The notes: generated by a model not told the origin, from the letters alone. A DNA stretch of 47,623 nt from Paracoccaceae bacterium (GCA_009842205.1 VYFX01000041.1:1-47623), one strand, 5' to 3'; shown: positions 36,925-46,578, counted from the first letter of the stretch. Numbers and translations: made by a program.

Positions 36925-38670
36925 GTGATAAATGTTGTTTTCAATTGGGAATGGAATTTGCAGCAACCGGAAGAAATCAAATACTGGGTTAACGACAAAC
37001 CTCCATTACCAGTGGCCATTTTAGCGGCCGTCCAGCAAATATCTCTTCTTGGTACGATTATGACACTGCCCTTGGTTTTGGGTCGAACTTTGGGATTGTA
37101 TATTGATGAACAGATTCATCTTGTTGCCCTGACCATGGTTGCGGCCGGTATAGGTGTCATACTTCAGACCTTGAACAGAAACCAAATTGGAATCGGGCTT
37201 TTTGTGCCCATGCATACAACTTCAGCAGCATTTCCTGCTATGGCCATAGCATCCCAAATGGGAGGGTTGGGCCTTGCCTTTGGAATGTTAAGTGTTGTGG
37301 GTGTCGTTCAACTTGTTGTAAGCAAGATTATCACTCGACTGAAGGAAGTAATTCCGGTTGAAATTGCTGGATTGGCAGTTTTTATAATTGGTATAGAGGT
37401 CGGTTTGTTGGGCCTCAGAAACATTCTGGGAATCGGAACGGAATTAGAGAGTGACTCACTGAATGCCGGAGTGGGGTTTTCTACCCTGGCCTTGATCATT
37501 GGTTTGACAATTTGGGGCCCCCCAATCTTGAAAGCCTTTGCAGTCATTTCTGGGCTTATTTTAGGTCAGATTATGGCTATTTGGTTTGGATTGGTACCAA
37601 CAGAAGACCTGATGGCTATTGGAAACGCCGAATTATTCGAAATTCCTCCAATTGGAGAATTTGGCTGGAAGGTGGATTGGCGTCTTATTCCTGATTTTGC
37701 CATTGTCGGGATAGCCCTGTCCCTGAATTGTTTTGGCATAATGACTGTTGCCCAGAAATCCTATGATGCTTCCTGGAAGCGACCGGATATTGAAGGTGTA
37801 AAGAGAGGATTGATGGCAGAGGGTTTAACAAACATTGCCACTTCATTCATAAACGGGGTTTCGCAAACAAGTTCAGGTCCGGCAGTTGGTTTGGCCCTTA
37901 CCTCTGGGATAGTCAGTAGAATTGTCGCTTACATACTCGGTGGAATGTTTATTGTTCTGGCCTTTTTCCCCCCGGTAACCTACTTATGGAACAGCCTCTC
38001 AACCACTGTGGTCGGAGCGATTCTGTTATTTGTTGGCGGCATCATTACCATTACAGGTCTCAGAATTCTGATGTTGAGACTTTTGGATAGCCGAAGAACC
38101 ATCGCCATCGGGCTGGCGATAATTGGGGGCGTTGGTTCGGGATTATTGGCACGGATAGCCGATGAAGAGGCATTTTATTTTGCCCTATTTTCAACTCCCC
38201 TGTCGTTATCCCTGAGCATAGCAATTGTTCTTAATGCCTTTTTCCTCATAAACAGCAGGAAAAAACTCACCTATGAAGTTCCCCTAGTTGAAAATTGGCA
38301 TAAGCAATTGGACAAGATGGTTTGGGAATTGGGCAAGTCGTGGGGTGCTTCCCCCGAAACCGTTGCCCGTATTATTCACTCACTGAATGAGTTGACAGAT
38401 GTTGTCACAGGTCACGAACTGATTTCCGAGAATGACAAAAAAATCTATATATCGGCCAGGTTTTATCAATCATTTTGTACGGTCAAGTTTTTCTATACGG
38501 GAGAGGGTTTCAGAATAGTCGATAAGCCACCGACCCCGGAACAAATGCTGGAAGATCCGGATTCCGTAACTGACTTGGCGGGATATCTGGTCAGGCAAAT
38601 TGCCGATGGGATAAAAATCAGCACCCTACGGAATAATACCACTGTAATTACATTGGAATATTACGACTAG
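36925..38670 (+). CDS. Nucleobase:cation symporter-2 family permease fused to a C-terminal HATPase-like domain
   Basis: 581-aa membrane protein. About residues 30-440 are a uracil/xanthine permease (NCS2/SLC23) with many helices and typical stretches 'AILAAVQQISLLGTIMTLPL', 'IGIGLFVPMHTTSAAFPAMA', 'QTSSGPAVGLALTSG' and 'VGAILLFVGGIITITG'. The last about 130 residues are soluble and look like a degenerate RsbW/HATPase_c_2 fold: 'IIHSLNELTDVVTGHELI' resembles the N-box helix, 'KIYISARFYQSFCTVKFFYT' the strands, and 'VTDLAGYLVRQIADGIKIST' then 'LRNNTTVITLEYY' the end of anti-sigma-type ATPases. The usual G-box glycines are lacking. Start GTG 36925; the GGAGG (36904-36908) is 16 bases away, longer than normal. 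Substrate unknown. Confidence 0.85.
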   Translation: MINVVFNWEWNLQQPEEIKYWVNDKPPLPVAILAAVQQISLLGTIMTLPLVLGRTLGLYIDEQIHLVALTMVAAGIGVILQTLNRNQIGIGLFVPMHTTSAAFPAMAIASQMGGLGLAFGMLSVVGVVQLVVSKIITRLKEVIPVEIAGLAVFIIGIEVGLLGLRNILGIGTELESDSLNAGVGFSTLALIIGLTIWGPPILKAFAVISGLILGQIMAIWFGLVPTEDLMAIGNAELFEIPPIGEFGWKVDWRLIPDFAIVGIALSLNCFGIMTVAQKSYDASWKRPDIEGVKRGLMAEGLTNIATSFINGVSQTSSGPAVGLALTSGIVSRIVAYILGGMFIVLAFFPPVTYLWNSLSTTVVGAILLFVGGIITITGLRILMLRLLDSRRTIAIGLAIIGGVGSGLLARIADEEAFYFALFSTPLSLSLSIAIVLNAFFLINSRKKLTYEVPLVENWHKQLDKMVWELGKSWGASPETVARIIHSLNELTDVVTGHELISENDKKIYISARFYQSFCTVKFFYTGEGFRIVDKPPTPEQMLEDPDSVTDLAGYLVRQIADGIKISTLRNNTTVITLEYYD

Positions 38671-38832
38671 AACACGAACTATTGAATAACAAGACAAACT
38701 GGAACCCGACAAACCACTAAATATCCAGCCGTGAGGTACATGCAGCAAATTTAAAGCTCGTGCGGTCCTCTTAAAAAATACGGGGTATTTAAACTTTTAA
38801 CTGAACTGATACTCACCTATTTTACTATTAAT

Positions 38833-39057
38833 TCAGGTGCTATCATCTTTCAGGTTAAAGTCACAATCAATCAGGATACTCCGGGCTTGTTCATATTTTT
38901 CATCTGCTACCATAATTCTGCGAGGGAGAATTCCAATTTGACCCTCCAAAACACTCATGTGAGAATCCAAAACAAAAACTTTGATTCCCTCACCCTCAAG
39001 GATGGCAGAGGCAAAGGATAATTCTGTCGGATCATTGGTTCGGTATAATTCTTTCAT
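38833..39057 (-). CDS. DUF2007 small signal-transducing-like protein
   Basis: 74-aa protein of the DUF2007 family: 'MKELYRTNDPTELSFASAIL' then 'EGEGIKVFVLDSHMS', and 'LPRRIMVADEKYEQARSILI'. The fold is a small ferredoxin-like domain of unknown function, sometimes called a putative signal transducing protein. Divergent from the polyprenyl synthase gene, a placement seen in other alphaproteobacteria. No partner is evident. Confidence 0.9.
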   Translation of the reverse strand: MKELYRTNDPTELSFASAILEGEGIKVFVLDSHMSVLEGQIGILPRRIMVADEKYEQARSILIDCDFNLKDDST

Positions 39058-39101
39058 TTGGCTTCCTTAAAATCCAATTGTTGTAGACAAGGTAATGAAA
39101 A

Positions 39102-40109
39102 TTGTTGGATAAAACAAACACAACATCCCAAGGAGATACCTTAATCGTACCAGAAATCCTTAGAGAAGATTTGGCCAAGGTAGAAACCATTATCAGGGAA
39201 AGGTCGGATTCTGAACTTGTTGAAAGGATAAATCAGGTATTGCTACATATATTTGGCAGTGGCGGCAAAAGGTTTCGACCCTTGCTCACCCTTTCGGCAG
39301 CCAGATTATTGGGATATGAAGGTGATCATCATCTGAACCTGGCAGCAGCAGTGGAATTTGTACATACCGCCACGCTTGTACATGATGATGTTGTTGATCA
39401 AAGCAAACAAAGGAGGGGAAAACCGGCAGCTAACTATCTATGGGATGATAAAACCTCGGTTTTAGTTGGTGATTATCTGTTTGCCAGATCATTTCAACTT
39501 ATGGTTTCAGCTGATTCGCTTCGTTCTCTGGCTGTTTTGTCTGATGCCTCTGCCACTATTGCCGAAGCCGAGGTTCTTCAACTTGTAAACCAGAACAATT
39601 CGTCGATTTCTGTTGATACATATCTCACGATTATTCAGGGCAAGACAGCAGCACTGTTTTCAGCAGCCACTGCAGTTGGCGGTATTGTTGGCAGGGGAAC
39701 CGACCAACAGATTCGGGGATTGACCGAATTCGGCAGTTACCTAGGTATCGGATTTCAGATCATGGATGACCTTTTGGATTACGAGGGCCATTCTCCGGAA
39801 TTGGGTAAAAATGTCGGCGATGATTTCAAGGAAGGAAAAGTAACTCTCCCGATAATACGTGCCATTGAGCAAGCCGATGAAAAGGAAACAGCTTTCTGGA
39901 AAAGGGTTTTCGAAGATAATAATATTATGGATGGGGACTTGGAACGGGCACTTATGATTTTGAAGACTAGGGGAATTATTGAAGAGGTAAGGTCACAGGC
40001 CTTCAGCTGGTCGGAAAAAGCCAAGAATTGCTTGGAAAAGCTGCCAAACAATCATATAGCAAGTTTTTTAGGTAATCTGGCAGATAATTCTGTTGCCCGT
40101 AAATCCTGA
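39102..40109 (+). CDS. ispB: Long-chain polyprenyl diphosphate synthase (octaprenyl/decaprenyl type)
   Basis: 335-aa trans-prenyltransferase making the ubiquinone side chain from FPP and IPP. First Asp-rich motif 'LVHDDVVDQSKQRRGKPAAN', second 'QIMDDLLDYEG'. 'GGKRFRPLLTLSAARL' near residue 55 binds IPP, and 'GDYLFARSFQLM' and 'IIQGKTAALFSAA' are family marks. Start is TTG 39102 or the next codon, TTG 39105; no ATG is in frame nearby. The stop abuts the ispE stop with no gap (tail to tail), so isoprenoid precursor and quinone-tail genes are neighbours. Exact chain length cannot be read from sequence by eye. Confidence 0.92.
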   Translation: MLDKTNTTSQGDTLIVPEILREDLAKVETIIRERSDSELVERINQVLLHIFGSGGKRFRPLLTLSAARLLGYEGDHHLNLAAAVEFVHTATLVHDDVVDQSKQRRGKPAANYLWDDKTSVLVGDYLFARSFQLMVSADSLRSLAVLSDASATIAEAEVLQLVNQNNSSISVDTYLTIIQGKTAALFSAATAVGGIVGRGTDQQIRGLTEFGSYLGIGFQIMDDLLDYEGHSPELGKNVGDDFKEGKVTLPIIRAIEQADEKETAFWKRVFEDNNIMDGDLERALMILKTRGIIEEVRSQAFSWSEKAKNCLEKLPNNHIASFLGNLADNSVARKS

Positions 40110-40979
40110 TCAAGCGGGAAGTATCCGAGTAGATTGAATCCACCACCCCGGTTCCAATTGTCTGATTGTCTTCGCAGCAACCGATACCTGTTCAGCAGTT
40201 TGAAAAATGCCGAAACAGGTTCCACCAGAGCCTGACATTCTTGCCACCATACAACCTTCCTGATCCCGCAACCGGGAGAGTATATTCTTGATTTCAGGGC
40301 AAAGTTGCAAGGCGGGAGGTTCAAGATCATTCCTCTGTTCCCTTATCCAACTGATGATATCATTCTTGTTTCCCAAGGCTGGAAATGGTGTCTGGGAAGA
40401 ATTGTTTACCTTGGTCAGCCCTTTGTAGACATCCTGGGTCTGGACCGGCTTGTTGGGGTTTACCAACAGCAAGGGGAACTCGGGGAAACTGTCAAGAACG
40501 GCGATCTTTTCTCCCAACCCGCTCACCATTGAGGGCTTGCCGGTTAGACACACAGGCAGATCCGATCCGATTGAAGTTATTTTTCTGGTATCGGTGGGTA
40601 AAGGGCATTTCAAATAATCGGAGGCCAACCGCAAGGCCAGGGCGGCATTCATGGATCCACCACCTAGTCCAGCAGAGACAGGTATTGATTTCTTCAGATT
40701 GACCCTGAAGCCGGTACCCCTCTCTTCGAGCAAACGCAAAGCAGTCAGGATGATGTTTTCTGAAGGGTGTGGAAGGGCCTTGCTGTAAGGACCATGGGTT
40801 GAAAGTGAATACCTTTCTGCGGGTTCTAGTTCCAGAGTGTCACCAAAGCCGGTAAATACAACCAAGCTGTCAATTTCGTGAAACCCATTTGGTAATTTGC
40901 CGGTTACATGCAGGGTAAGGTTTATTTTGGCATTAGCAACACCTGCAATCGCCCGATGGTTGCTACTCCTCTTCTTCAA
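40110..40979 (-). CDS. ispE: 4-diphosphocytidyl-2-C-methyl-D-erythritol kinase
   Basis: GHMP kinase of the MEP isoprenoid pathway, 289 aa. N-terminal 'NAKINLTLHVTGKLPNGFHE' is the substrate-binding signature. The ATP-binding GHMP motif is 'SIPVSAGLGGGSMNAALALR' (about residues 90-110), and the C-terminal motif is 'VARMSGSGGTCFGIFQ'. The best start is TTG 40979, inside the end of the TPR gene (17-base overlap), with GAAGG upstream; no in-frame ATG precedes the conserved N-terminus. The overlap implies coupling to the TPR gene. Confidence 0.95.
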   Translation of the reverse strand: MKKRSSNHRAIAGVANAKINLTLHVTGKLPNGFHEIDSLVVFTGFGDTLELEPAERYSLSTHGPYSKALPHPSENIILTALRLLEERGTGFRVNLKKSIPVSAGLGGGSMNAALALRLASDYLKCPLPTDTRKITSIGSDLPVCLTGKPSMVSGLGEKIAVLDSFPEFPLLLVNPNKPVQTQDVYKGLTKVNNSSQTPFPALGNKNDIISWIREQRNDLEPPALQLCPEIKNILSRLRDQEGCMVARMSGSGGTCFGIFQTAEQVSVAAKTIRQLEPGWWIQSTRILPA

Positions 40980-42645
40980 ACCTTCTCGTTCCTTCTTCCA
41001 AACCGTACATCAGTCTAAGTTCGATTTTTCTGCCAAGTTCACCTTCCGGTTCTGTTTTAAGGGCACGTTCCCATTCCCGTTTTGCCAGTTCCTCTTCACC
41101 CATGGCCCAATAGACTTCAGCTATATGATCTATTACCTCAGCCTGGTTAGGGATAATACGGTCCGATCTTTGCAAATACTCCAAAGCTTCTTCCAATTTT
41201 CCCTGACGATATAAAACCCAGCCCATTGAATCCACGTAGTACCCATTATCGGGTTCTGCCTCAAGTGCCGCTGTGATCAATTCCTCGGCTTCATCAAGTT
41301 TGATATTGCGGTCAGCCAGTGTATACCCCAGATTATTTTGAACTAGGGCATTATCAGGGGATATTTCCAATGACTTCCACCAATCAGCTTCGGCCTTTTC
41401 CCATATACCCATATAATAATATAACTGCCCTCTCAGGAAATAGGCATCCCAATTCTCTCGGTTGGTTCCCTTCGATAATTCTATTCCCCGACTAATACTG
41501 TCAATTGCCTCTTGCATTTCAGATCTGTTGGTTCTTAGTTCACCCAAGAGGTACAACAAATCAATTGAGTTAGGATGCAGTTCAAGAGCTTCCTGCAGGA
41601 TCATCAAACTTTTATCGGAATCACCCATTCCATAATAAATGTCTGATCGCAGGCCTACAGCTGCCTGATAATATGGATCTCCAGGCATAATCCCTTCGAT
41701 CGGTAGTAGGGCCAATTCAAGACTGCCTAGTGAAAGGAGTGTTCTGCTGACGGCAAAATCAAGGGATATATCTTCCGGATCAAGATGTCTGGCCAATCCG
41801 AACATAGCCAGCGAATCACCAGAGGATCCGTTGTTGTTGGTTGTAATCCGGGCAACAGCTGACAAAAGCTTGGCCAAACCCTCTTGGGGTGAAATTTTCA
41901 AATCAATGCTGCTACCGGAAGTCAGATTTTCCTTGAGTTGCAGAAATGGTGTTTTTCTTGGCTCGATTTCCGAAAATCTCAATAAATCATACTCCTCACC
42001 TGCCTCATCGAGCTTACCTTGATTAAGCAAGATACCAATCCTAAGGTAGAGAACCTCATTTTGAAGAGCTGGAGGATAATCCCTGACCGAGCCCAAAGTT
42101 TCTAAAGCCATTTCCAGATTACCATTGGAGGCATGAATCAGGCCATTTGCAAAGCCCAACAGGAAAACTCCTCTCTCTTCAAACCCCTTTTGGAATATCT
42201 CCAATGAATCTTCTACCGATCCCTCGCCAAAGGTGGACCATCCCAGAACCAAGGCATTGAGGGGGAAATTCAAGGGATTCTCATCCAGTAAGGTGTTTAC
42301 CGAGTCAAATTCATTTCGGATAAACAGGTCAGTTGTTTTTACAATCCGGGCCAAAATAAAATCGTTGCCCATGGCAAGCAAGCGATCAGAGTAATCTACT
42401 GCTTGGGCTAAATTCCCCGTTCCCATATACACTTTCAAGGCCAATTCCAGGATTTCTGGAGTGTCGAAAGCTTCATCGGGCAATTCTTCAAGGTATCCTC
42501 TGGCAATATCATAGCGATATTCTTCCACGGCAAATTGGGCTGCCATAAATTGCCCTAGAAAATCCTGAGCCTTGAGCGGGGTTCCCGCAAACACTACCAG
42601 TACCAGTACTGATCGAGCTAATTGAAAAAATCTGTACAACACCAA
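40963..42645 (-). CDS. Exported tetratricopeptide-repeat protein
   Basis: 560-aa TPR protein with a signal peptide (about residues 1-27, 'ARSVLVLVVFAGTPLKAQ'). Helical repeats run throughout, clearest near the C-terminus: 'NLGYTLADRNIKLDEAEELI' then 'TAALEAEPDN', 'YYVDSMGWVLYRQGKLEEAL' and 'VIDHIAEVYWAMGEEELAKR'. Periplasmic scaffold or lipoprotein-like partner; the same gene is found upstream of ispE in many alphaproteobacteria. Three tandem possible starts exist (TTG 42645, GTG 42642, TTG 42639) behind AAGGAAGG. Overlaps ispE. Confidence 0.88.
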   Translation of the reverse strand: MVLYRFFQLARSVLVLVVFAGTPLKAQDFLGQFMAAQFAVEEYRYDIARGYLEELPDEAFDTPEILELALKVYMGTGNLAQAVDYSDRLLAMGNDFILARIVKTTDLFIRNEFDSVNTLLDENPLNFPLNALVLGWSTFGEGSVEDSLEIFQKGFEERGVFLLGFANGLIHASNGNLEMALETLGSVRDYPPALQNEVLYLRIGILLNQGKLDEAGEEYDLLRFSEIEPRKTPFLQLKENLTSGSSIDLKISPQEGLAKLLSAVARITTNNNGSSGDSLAMFGLARHLDPEDISLDFAVSRTLLSLGSLELALLPIEGIMPGDPYYQAAVGLRSDIYYGMGDSDKSLMILQEALELHPNSIDLLYLLGELRTNRSEMQEAIDSISRGIELSKGTNRENWDAYFLRGQLYYYMGIWEKAEADWWKSLEISPDNALVQNNLGYTLADRNIKLDEAEELITAALEAEPDNGYYVDSMGWVLYRQGKLEEALEYLQRSDRIIPNQAEVIDHIAEVYWAMGEEELAKREWERALKTEPEGELGRKIELRLMYGLEEGTRRFEEEE

Positions 42646-42794
42646 ATCACCCTTCCTTTACTGGCATCTTACCACAAGATGGATAACAATCCGGAAAAAG
42701 GATTCCCATAAAGAATCAAAAACCAATAGGCTGAATTATATTCGTCCTCCAACACAATTGAATTCATTATCTTGTGAACCTGATAAAATCGAGA

Positions 42795-44447
42795 TTACAT
42801 ATTGGGATAATTTGGTCCGTCCCCACCTTGAGGTGTGCACCAGTTGATATTTTGACTCGGATCCTTGATATCGCAGGTTTTGCAATGCACGCAGTTTTGG
42901 TAATTGATTTTGAACTCCTTGCCCCCATCACTGTTTTCAAGAACTTCATAAACTCCCGCCGGGCAGTATCTTTGCGCCGGTTCAGAGTAATTCGGCAGGT
43001 TAACACTTATAGGAATGGTCGGATCAGCCAAGTGCAGGTGAACGGGTTGTCCCTCTTCATGATTGGTTCCCGAATAGCTGACATTGGTAAGGCGGTCAAA
43101 ACTGATCTTGCCGTCAGGTTTGGGATATTCTATTTCCTTGTGCTTGCTTGCCGATTCGGTACTTTCGGCATCAGACTTTCCATGTTTCAAGGTACCTAAG
43201 GGACTTCCTCCAAAAAGTGTTGAACACCACATATCGACAGCTCCAAAGGCGAGAGAGCCATAAAGACCATAGCGTGACCACAATGGTTTCACATTTTTGA
43301 CTTTCTTTAGGTCCTTGCTAATGGGACCGTTTCGTAATTTTTGTTCATAGGTAACCAATTCCTGCTCACTCGATCCTTTTTCAAGAGCCTCGGTTGCGGC
43401 ATCCGCAGCGAATATGCCACTCAACATGGCGTTGTGGTTTCCCTTGATTCTTGGCACATTGACCAAACCTGCTGAACAACCTACCAATACACCCCCGGGA
43501 AAAGTGGTTTTGGGAATTGACTGCCAACCACCTTCGGTTATGGCCCTGGCGCCATAGGCTATGCGTTTGCCACCCTCTAGCAGGGAACTCACCAAATGAT
43601 GATGCTTGAACCTTTGAAACTCCATATAGGGATAGATGTAGGGGTTGGCATAGTTCAGATGGACAACAAAGCCGAGGCTGATCTGGTTTTTTTCCATATG
43701 ATAAAGAAACGATCCTCCCCCTGTTTTCGAGTTGAGAGGCCATCCGGCTGTATGTGTTACACTTCCCAGCTTGTGCTTTTCAGGGTCAATTTCCCAAATT
43801 TCCTTCATACCAAGTCCAAATTTTGGAAAATCCGAATCCTTGTCCAGCCTGTATTTTTCGATAACCTGCTTGGTTAATGATCCCCTGGCTCCTTCACAAA
43901 GAAATAGAAACCTGCCCTTGACCTCTATTCCCGGTTCATAGTTATCTCCTGGTGTGCCATCAGGTTGTTTGCCAAATTCACCGGCTACGACTCCCGCAAC
44001 TCTGTCATCACCATCAAATACGAGTTCCGAACAGGCCATGCCGGGATATACTTCAACTTCAAGTTCCTCTGCCTGCTCGGCCATCCATCGGCAAATATTG
44101 GCCATCGAAACGATATAGTTCCCATGGTTGTTCATAAGTGGTGGCATGGACCAGTTCGGAATCCTGATTTGCCCACCCTCTCCAAGGACATAGAAGTTAT
44201 CCTCGGTTACAGGAACATTCAGAGGTGCATTTCGTTTTTTCCAATCGGGAATCAGGGTGTTTAACCCTATGGGATCCAGTACGGCACCGGATAAAATGTG
44301 AGACCCGACCTCGGCACCCTTTTCCAATACACAGACTTCCAATTCCGGGTTATTTTGCTTGAGCCTGATTGCAGCAGAAAGACCTGCCGGTCCTGCGCCA
44401 ACAATGACGACATCAAATTCCATTACTTCACGTTCGATTTCAGCCAT
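42795..44447 (-). CDS. Electron transfer flavoprotein-ubiquinone oxidoreductase
   Basis: 550-aa monotopic inner-membrane flavo-iron-sulfur enzyme that passes electrons from ETF (fatty-acid and amino-acid dehydrogenases) to ubiquinone. FAD motif 'DVVIVGAGPAGLSAAIRL' at about residue 12. Further marks are 'SHILSGAVLDP', 'HTAGWPLNSKTGGGSFLYHM' and 'GCSAGLVNVPRIKGNHNAML'. The C-terminal 4Fe-4S cluster site is 'NCVHCKTCDIKDPSQNINWC'. Start ATG 44447. Located beside the TPR/ispE/ispB-like block. No etfAB genes are in the window. Confidence 0.97.
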   Translation of the reverse strand: MAEIEREVMEFDVVIVGAGPAGLSAAIRLKQNNPELEVCVLEKGAEVGSHILSGAVLDPIGLNTLIPDWKKRNAPLNVPVTEDNFYVLGEGGQIRIPNWSMPPLMNNHGNYIVSMANICRWMAEQAEELEVEVYPGMACSELVFDGDDRVAGVVAGEFGKQPDGTPGDNYEPGIEVKGRFLFLCEGARGSLTKQVIEKYRLDKDSDFPKFGLGMKEIWEIDPEKHKLGSVTHTAGWPLNSKTGGGSFLYHMEKNQISLGFVVHLNYANPYIYPYMEFQRFKHHHLVSSLLEGGKRIAYGARAITEGGWQSIPKTTFPGGVLVGCSAGLVNVPRIKGNHNAMLSGIFAADAATEALEKGSSEQELVTYEQKLRNGPISKDLKKVKNVKPLWSRYGLYGSLAFGAVDMWCSTLFGGSPLGTLKHGKSDAESTESASKHKEIEYPKPDGKISFDRLTNVSYSGTNHEEGQPVHLHLADPTIPISVNLPNYSEPAQRYCPAGVYEVLENSDGGKEFKINYQNCVHCKTCDIKDPSQNINWCTPQGGDGPNYPNM

Positions 44448-44589
44448 ATTTTAATTCCCGTATGGATTGGTTTTGAACCGGATCAAATTGATTGACTTTG
44501 AAAGATGTAAAAATACAAAACTATCCTGATTAATCCAGAGCATTTACAGAATCAGATAGGTAAAATTAAAATTTTTTCTTTCAGGGCCA

Positions 44590-44830
44590 TCACATTTGAA
44601 TATTTTCAGATAGCCGATGAGATAACACGGGTTGCAGCAGTGCAGAAAACATTAATCCGAGCGGGTTCAATTTATAGGGTACCGTTCTGAGTATAAATTC
44701 CAAATAGTAGATGGATATCGAAAACTGTTTGGTTTGGAAGTGAATGATTCCAAAACTGAAATACTGGGAGATGGGCTATTAATACGACATGGCATTCTGG
44801 AATATGTCATCAAGCAATATATCAACATCG
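44590..44830 (+). pseudogene. Decayed plus-strand coding remnant next to the sensor-like gene
   Basis: The 331-base gap after ETF-QO has protein-like plus-strand reading in two adjacent frames. The first gives 'YFQIADEITRVAAVQKTLIR' and stops at about 44686. A one-base shift near 44675 continues 'YRSEYKFQIVDGYRKLFGLE' then 'VNDSKTEILG' and 'LLIRHGILEYVIKQ', running into the antisense of the sensor-like gene. No start or family is recognised. It may be the stump of a gene cut by a rearrangement; it could also be chance. Confidence 0.25.
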
Positions 44831-46578
44831 GCCTGCAATTTGGAATCGATCTGTTTTGCTGTTTCACGCAGTTCGTTTTCGGCGGCAATAAGAGGCAATC
44901 TTTGCCGCAGTGAATCGAAAAAGTCCGACTCGCTGTTTCCAAAGGCTATGAAATGACGAGCTAGTTCTGGTAACTTCGGATCCATATCTGGCCCTCCGTT
45001 CTGTTCAAGAAAATCGATGCTCCTTTCAAGGCGATGAGATGCTGTGAAAAAACGTTCCTCGCCTTCCCCGATCAAGGTGGGTTCGGTCATGATCAATGCG
45101 ATTATCAGACCGGAAAAAGTACGAAACAGTGAAATGTTGATGGACGCAAGGTGCCAATAACGCAAATATTCAAGATGCGACAGCGAGTCCATATCGGTAT
45201 GGTCTCCATCGCGGAATTCGCTTCTTCCCGTAAGCATGTAGTATAGCTGGTTATCCAGGCTCACAATCACAGCAGGTTTGAGTTTATAATCCATGAATGT
45301 TCGCAATTCAGCCCGTTGTTTCCCAGCCGCTCGCAAGGCTGAAGCCAGTTCAGGGCGTCCTCCAATGATGCGACCGGTGACCACATCAAGCCGCTCGATC
45401 TCCGGGCGTAACTGTGCCACTGCATAATCGTAGCCTAGATCACTTAAAGTATCCAACTCCTGATGGATACCGGAAATATGGGCAGTGACAACGCTGTAAG
45501 TCTCTGGATTATCAAAAAGTGGTGTGTTGGCGGTGGTTGGTTCCGCAGAATAAGATGCGACTTCTGATGCGTGCCACTGTACCTTCAAGGCAGCCCGCAA
45601 AACCCTAGCTATATCGACTCCTGCATCCGTAAGTTCAATATCGGCGATGGTCTGCTCCAGTAGAGCATTCAATTCTATTAGCATGGCAGCCGAGACGGTG
45701 GCTACGGTTCGGGAAAGCTTAGTTTCCTGTTCGATTAGTCGTAGTCGGGTTTTCATCAATTCAATGAGATTCGCCTCTCCGTAGGCAGCGGCAATCAAGT
45801 CCTGCACATACGGTATAAGAGTAGGGGCTAAATCGTCACTGTGGGTGTCGGCAAGACTTTCGATGTTTTCCCGCAATTGGTACATAGCCAGATTCAGATT
45901 CTCTTCCACGGTGCTCACGTACTGTCTCCCACCAGGAAGTCGCGTTGCAATCTCCAGTATCATGGAGCCTTGGTCTACCTGTTGGATAAGTGATGCCAAG
46001 CGGTCATACAGTTTCATATCTTCGATCGGAATTGTGCTGGCAGTCTGAGAAGACAGTCCTTTTGTATCCCTGTGACTGTATACCATGCGATAGAAAAGGT
46101 CGTCTTCGCTGGTAATAGCGGCGGGGAGTAAATGCCAATTCGTTGTAGCGATAAGTTGCTTTCGGCTGCTTTGCAGATCTCGCAAAATTTGCGCCACCTG
46201 AAGCCTGCCTTCTTCCAGTATCTGTGCATTGAGAACCAACTCGTCGAGCAACCCATGCATGCGTAATGCATAATCCTCATGATTCGCAAGGGCAAGCAGG
46301 TCAAGTTGTTGGCGAGCCTCAGCTGCGTAGGTATCGATAGATATCTTGGACTTAGCCATCGCTTCGGGGGTCATTCCGGCGCTAGTTTTCACAGAGGCTG
46401 TGGCACCAATTGATTGCACGTTGCGAACCACTCCAAGCACGGCGACTGCCGCATGAATGTTAGAGGGTAGGTCATGGGCAGAAATCGATTTCTCGCTAGC
46501 GGTAGCACTGACGAGGGAAAATACGATCAGGCTGGCAGTTGCAGCAGCCCATCTTAGCAGTATGAGTAAACGCTCCAT
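44779..46578 (-). CDS. Periplasmic helical sensor-like protein, probably a truncated sensor-kinase input half
   Basis: 599-aa protein with a signal or anchor segment (about residues 5-28) and then almost wholly alpha-helical, Leu/Ala/Glu-rich sequence without a second clear membrane helix, HAMP, histidine-kinase or receiver motif. Its pairing with a periplasmic substrate-binding protein (start overlaps that gene's stop as TAATG), and the repeated four-helix-like pattern, recall TorS-type input domains fed by a TorT-like binding protein. That is inference. The reading ends just where a transmembrane helix and kinase would be expected, and a decayed segment follows, so it may be truncated. Higher GC than the rest of the window. 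Confidence 0.7.
   Translation of the reverse strand: MERLLILLRWAAATASLIVFSLVSATASEKSISAHDLPSNIHAAVAVLGVVRNVQSIGATASVKTSAGMTPEAMAKSKISIDTYAAEARQQLDLLALANHEDYALRMHGLLDELVLNAQILEEGRLQVAQILRDLQSSRKQLIATTNWHLLPAAITSEDDLFYRMVYSHRDTKGLSSQTASTIPIEDMKLYDRLASLIQQVDQGSMILEIATRLPGGRQYVSTVEENLNLAMYQLRENIESLADTHSDDLAPTLIPYVQDLIAAAYGEANLIELMKTRLRLIEQETKLSRTVATVSAAMLIELNALLEQTIADIELTDAGVDIARVLRAALKVQWHASEVASYSAEPTTANTPLFDNPETYSVVTAHISGIHQELDTLSDLGYDYAVAQLRPEIERLDVVTGRIIGGRPELASALRAAGKQRAELRTFMDYKLKPAVIVSLDNQLYYMLTGRSEFRDGDHTDMDSLSHLEYLRYWHLASINISLFRTFSGLIIALIMTEPTLIGEGEERFFTASHRLERSIDFLEQNGGPDMDPKLPELARHFIAFGNSESDFFDSLRQRLPLIAAENELRETAKQIDSKLQADVDILLDDIFQNAMSY

Noticed and set aside
38671-38832. Possible structured RNA between the permease and DUF2007 genes
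   Set aside because: GAGG/CCTC and GC/GC pairing can be drawn, but with large mismatches and no known RNA motif.
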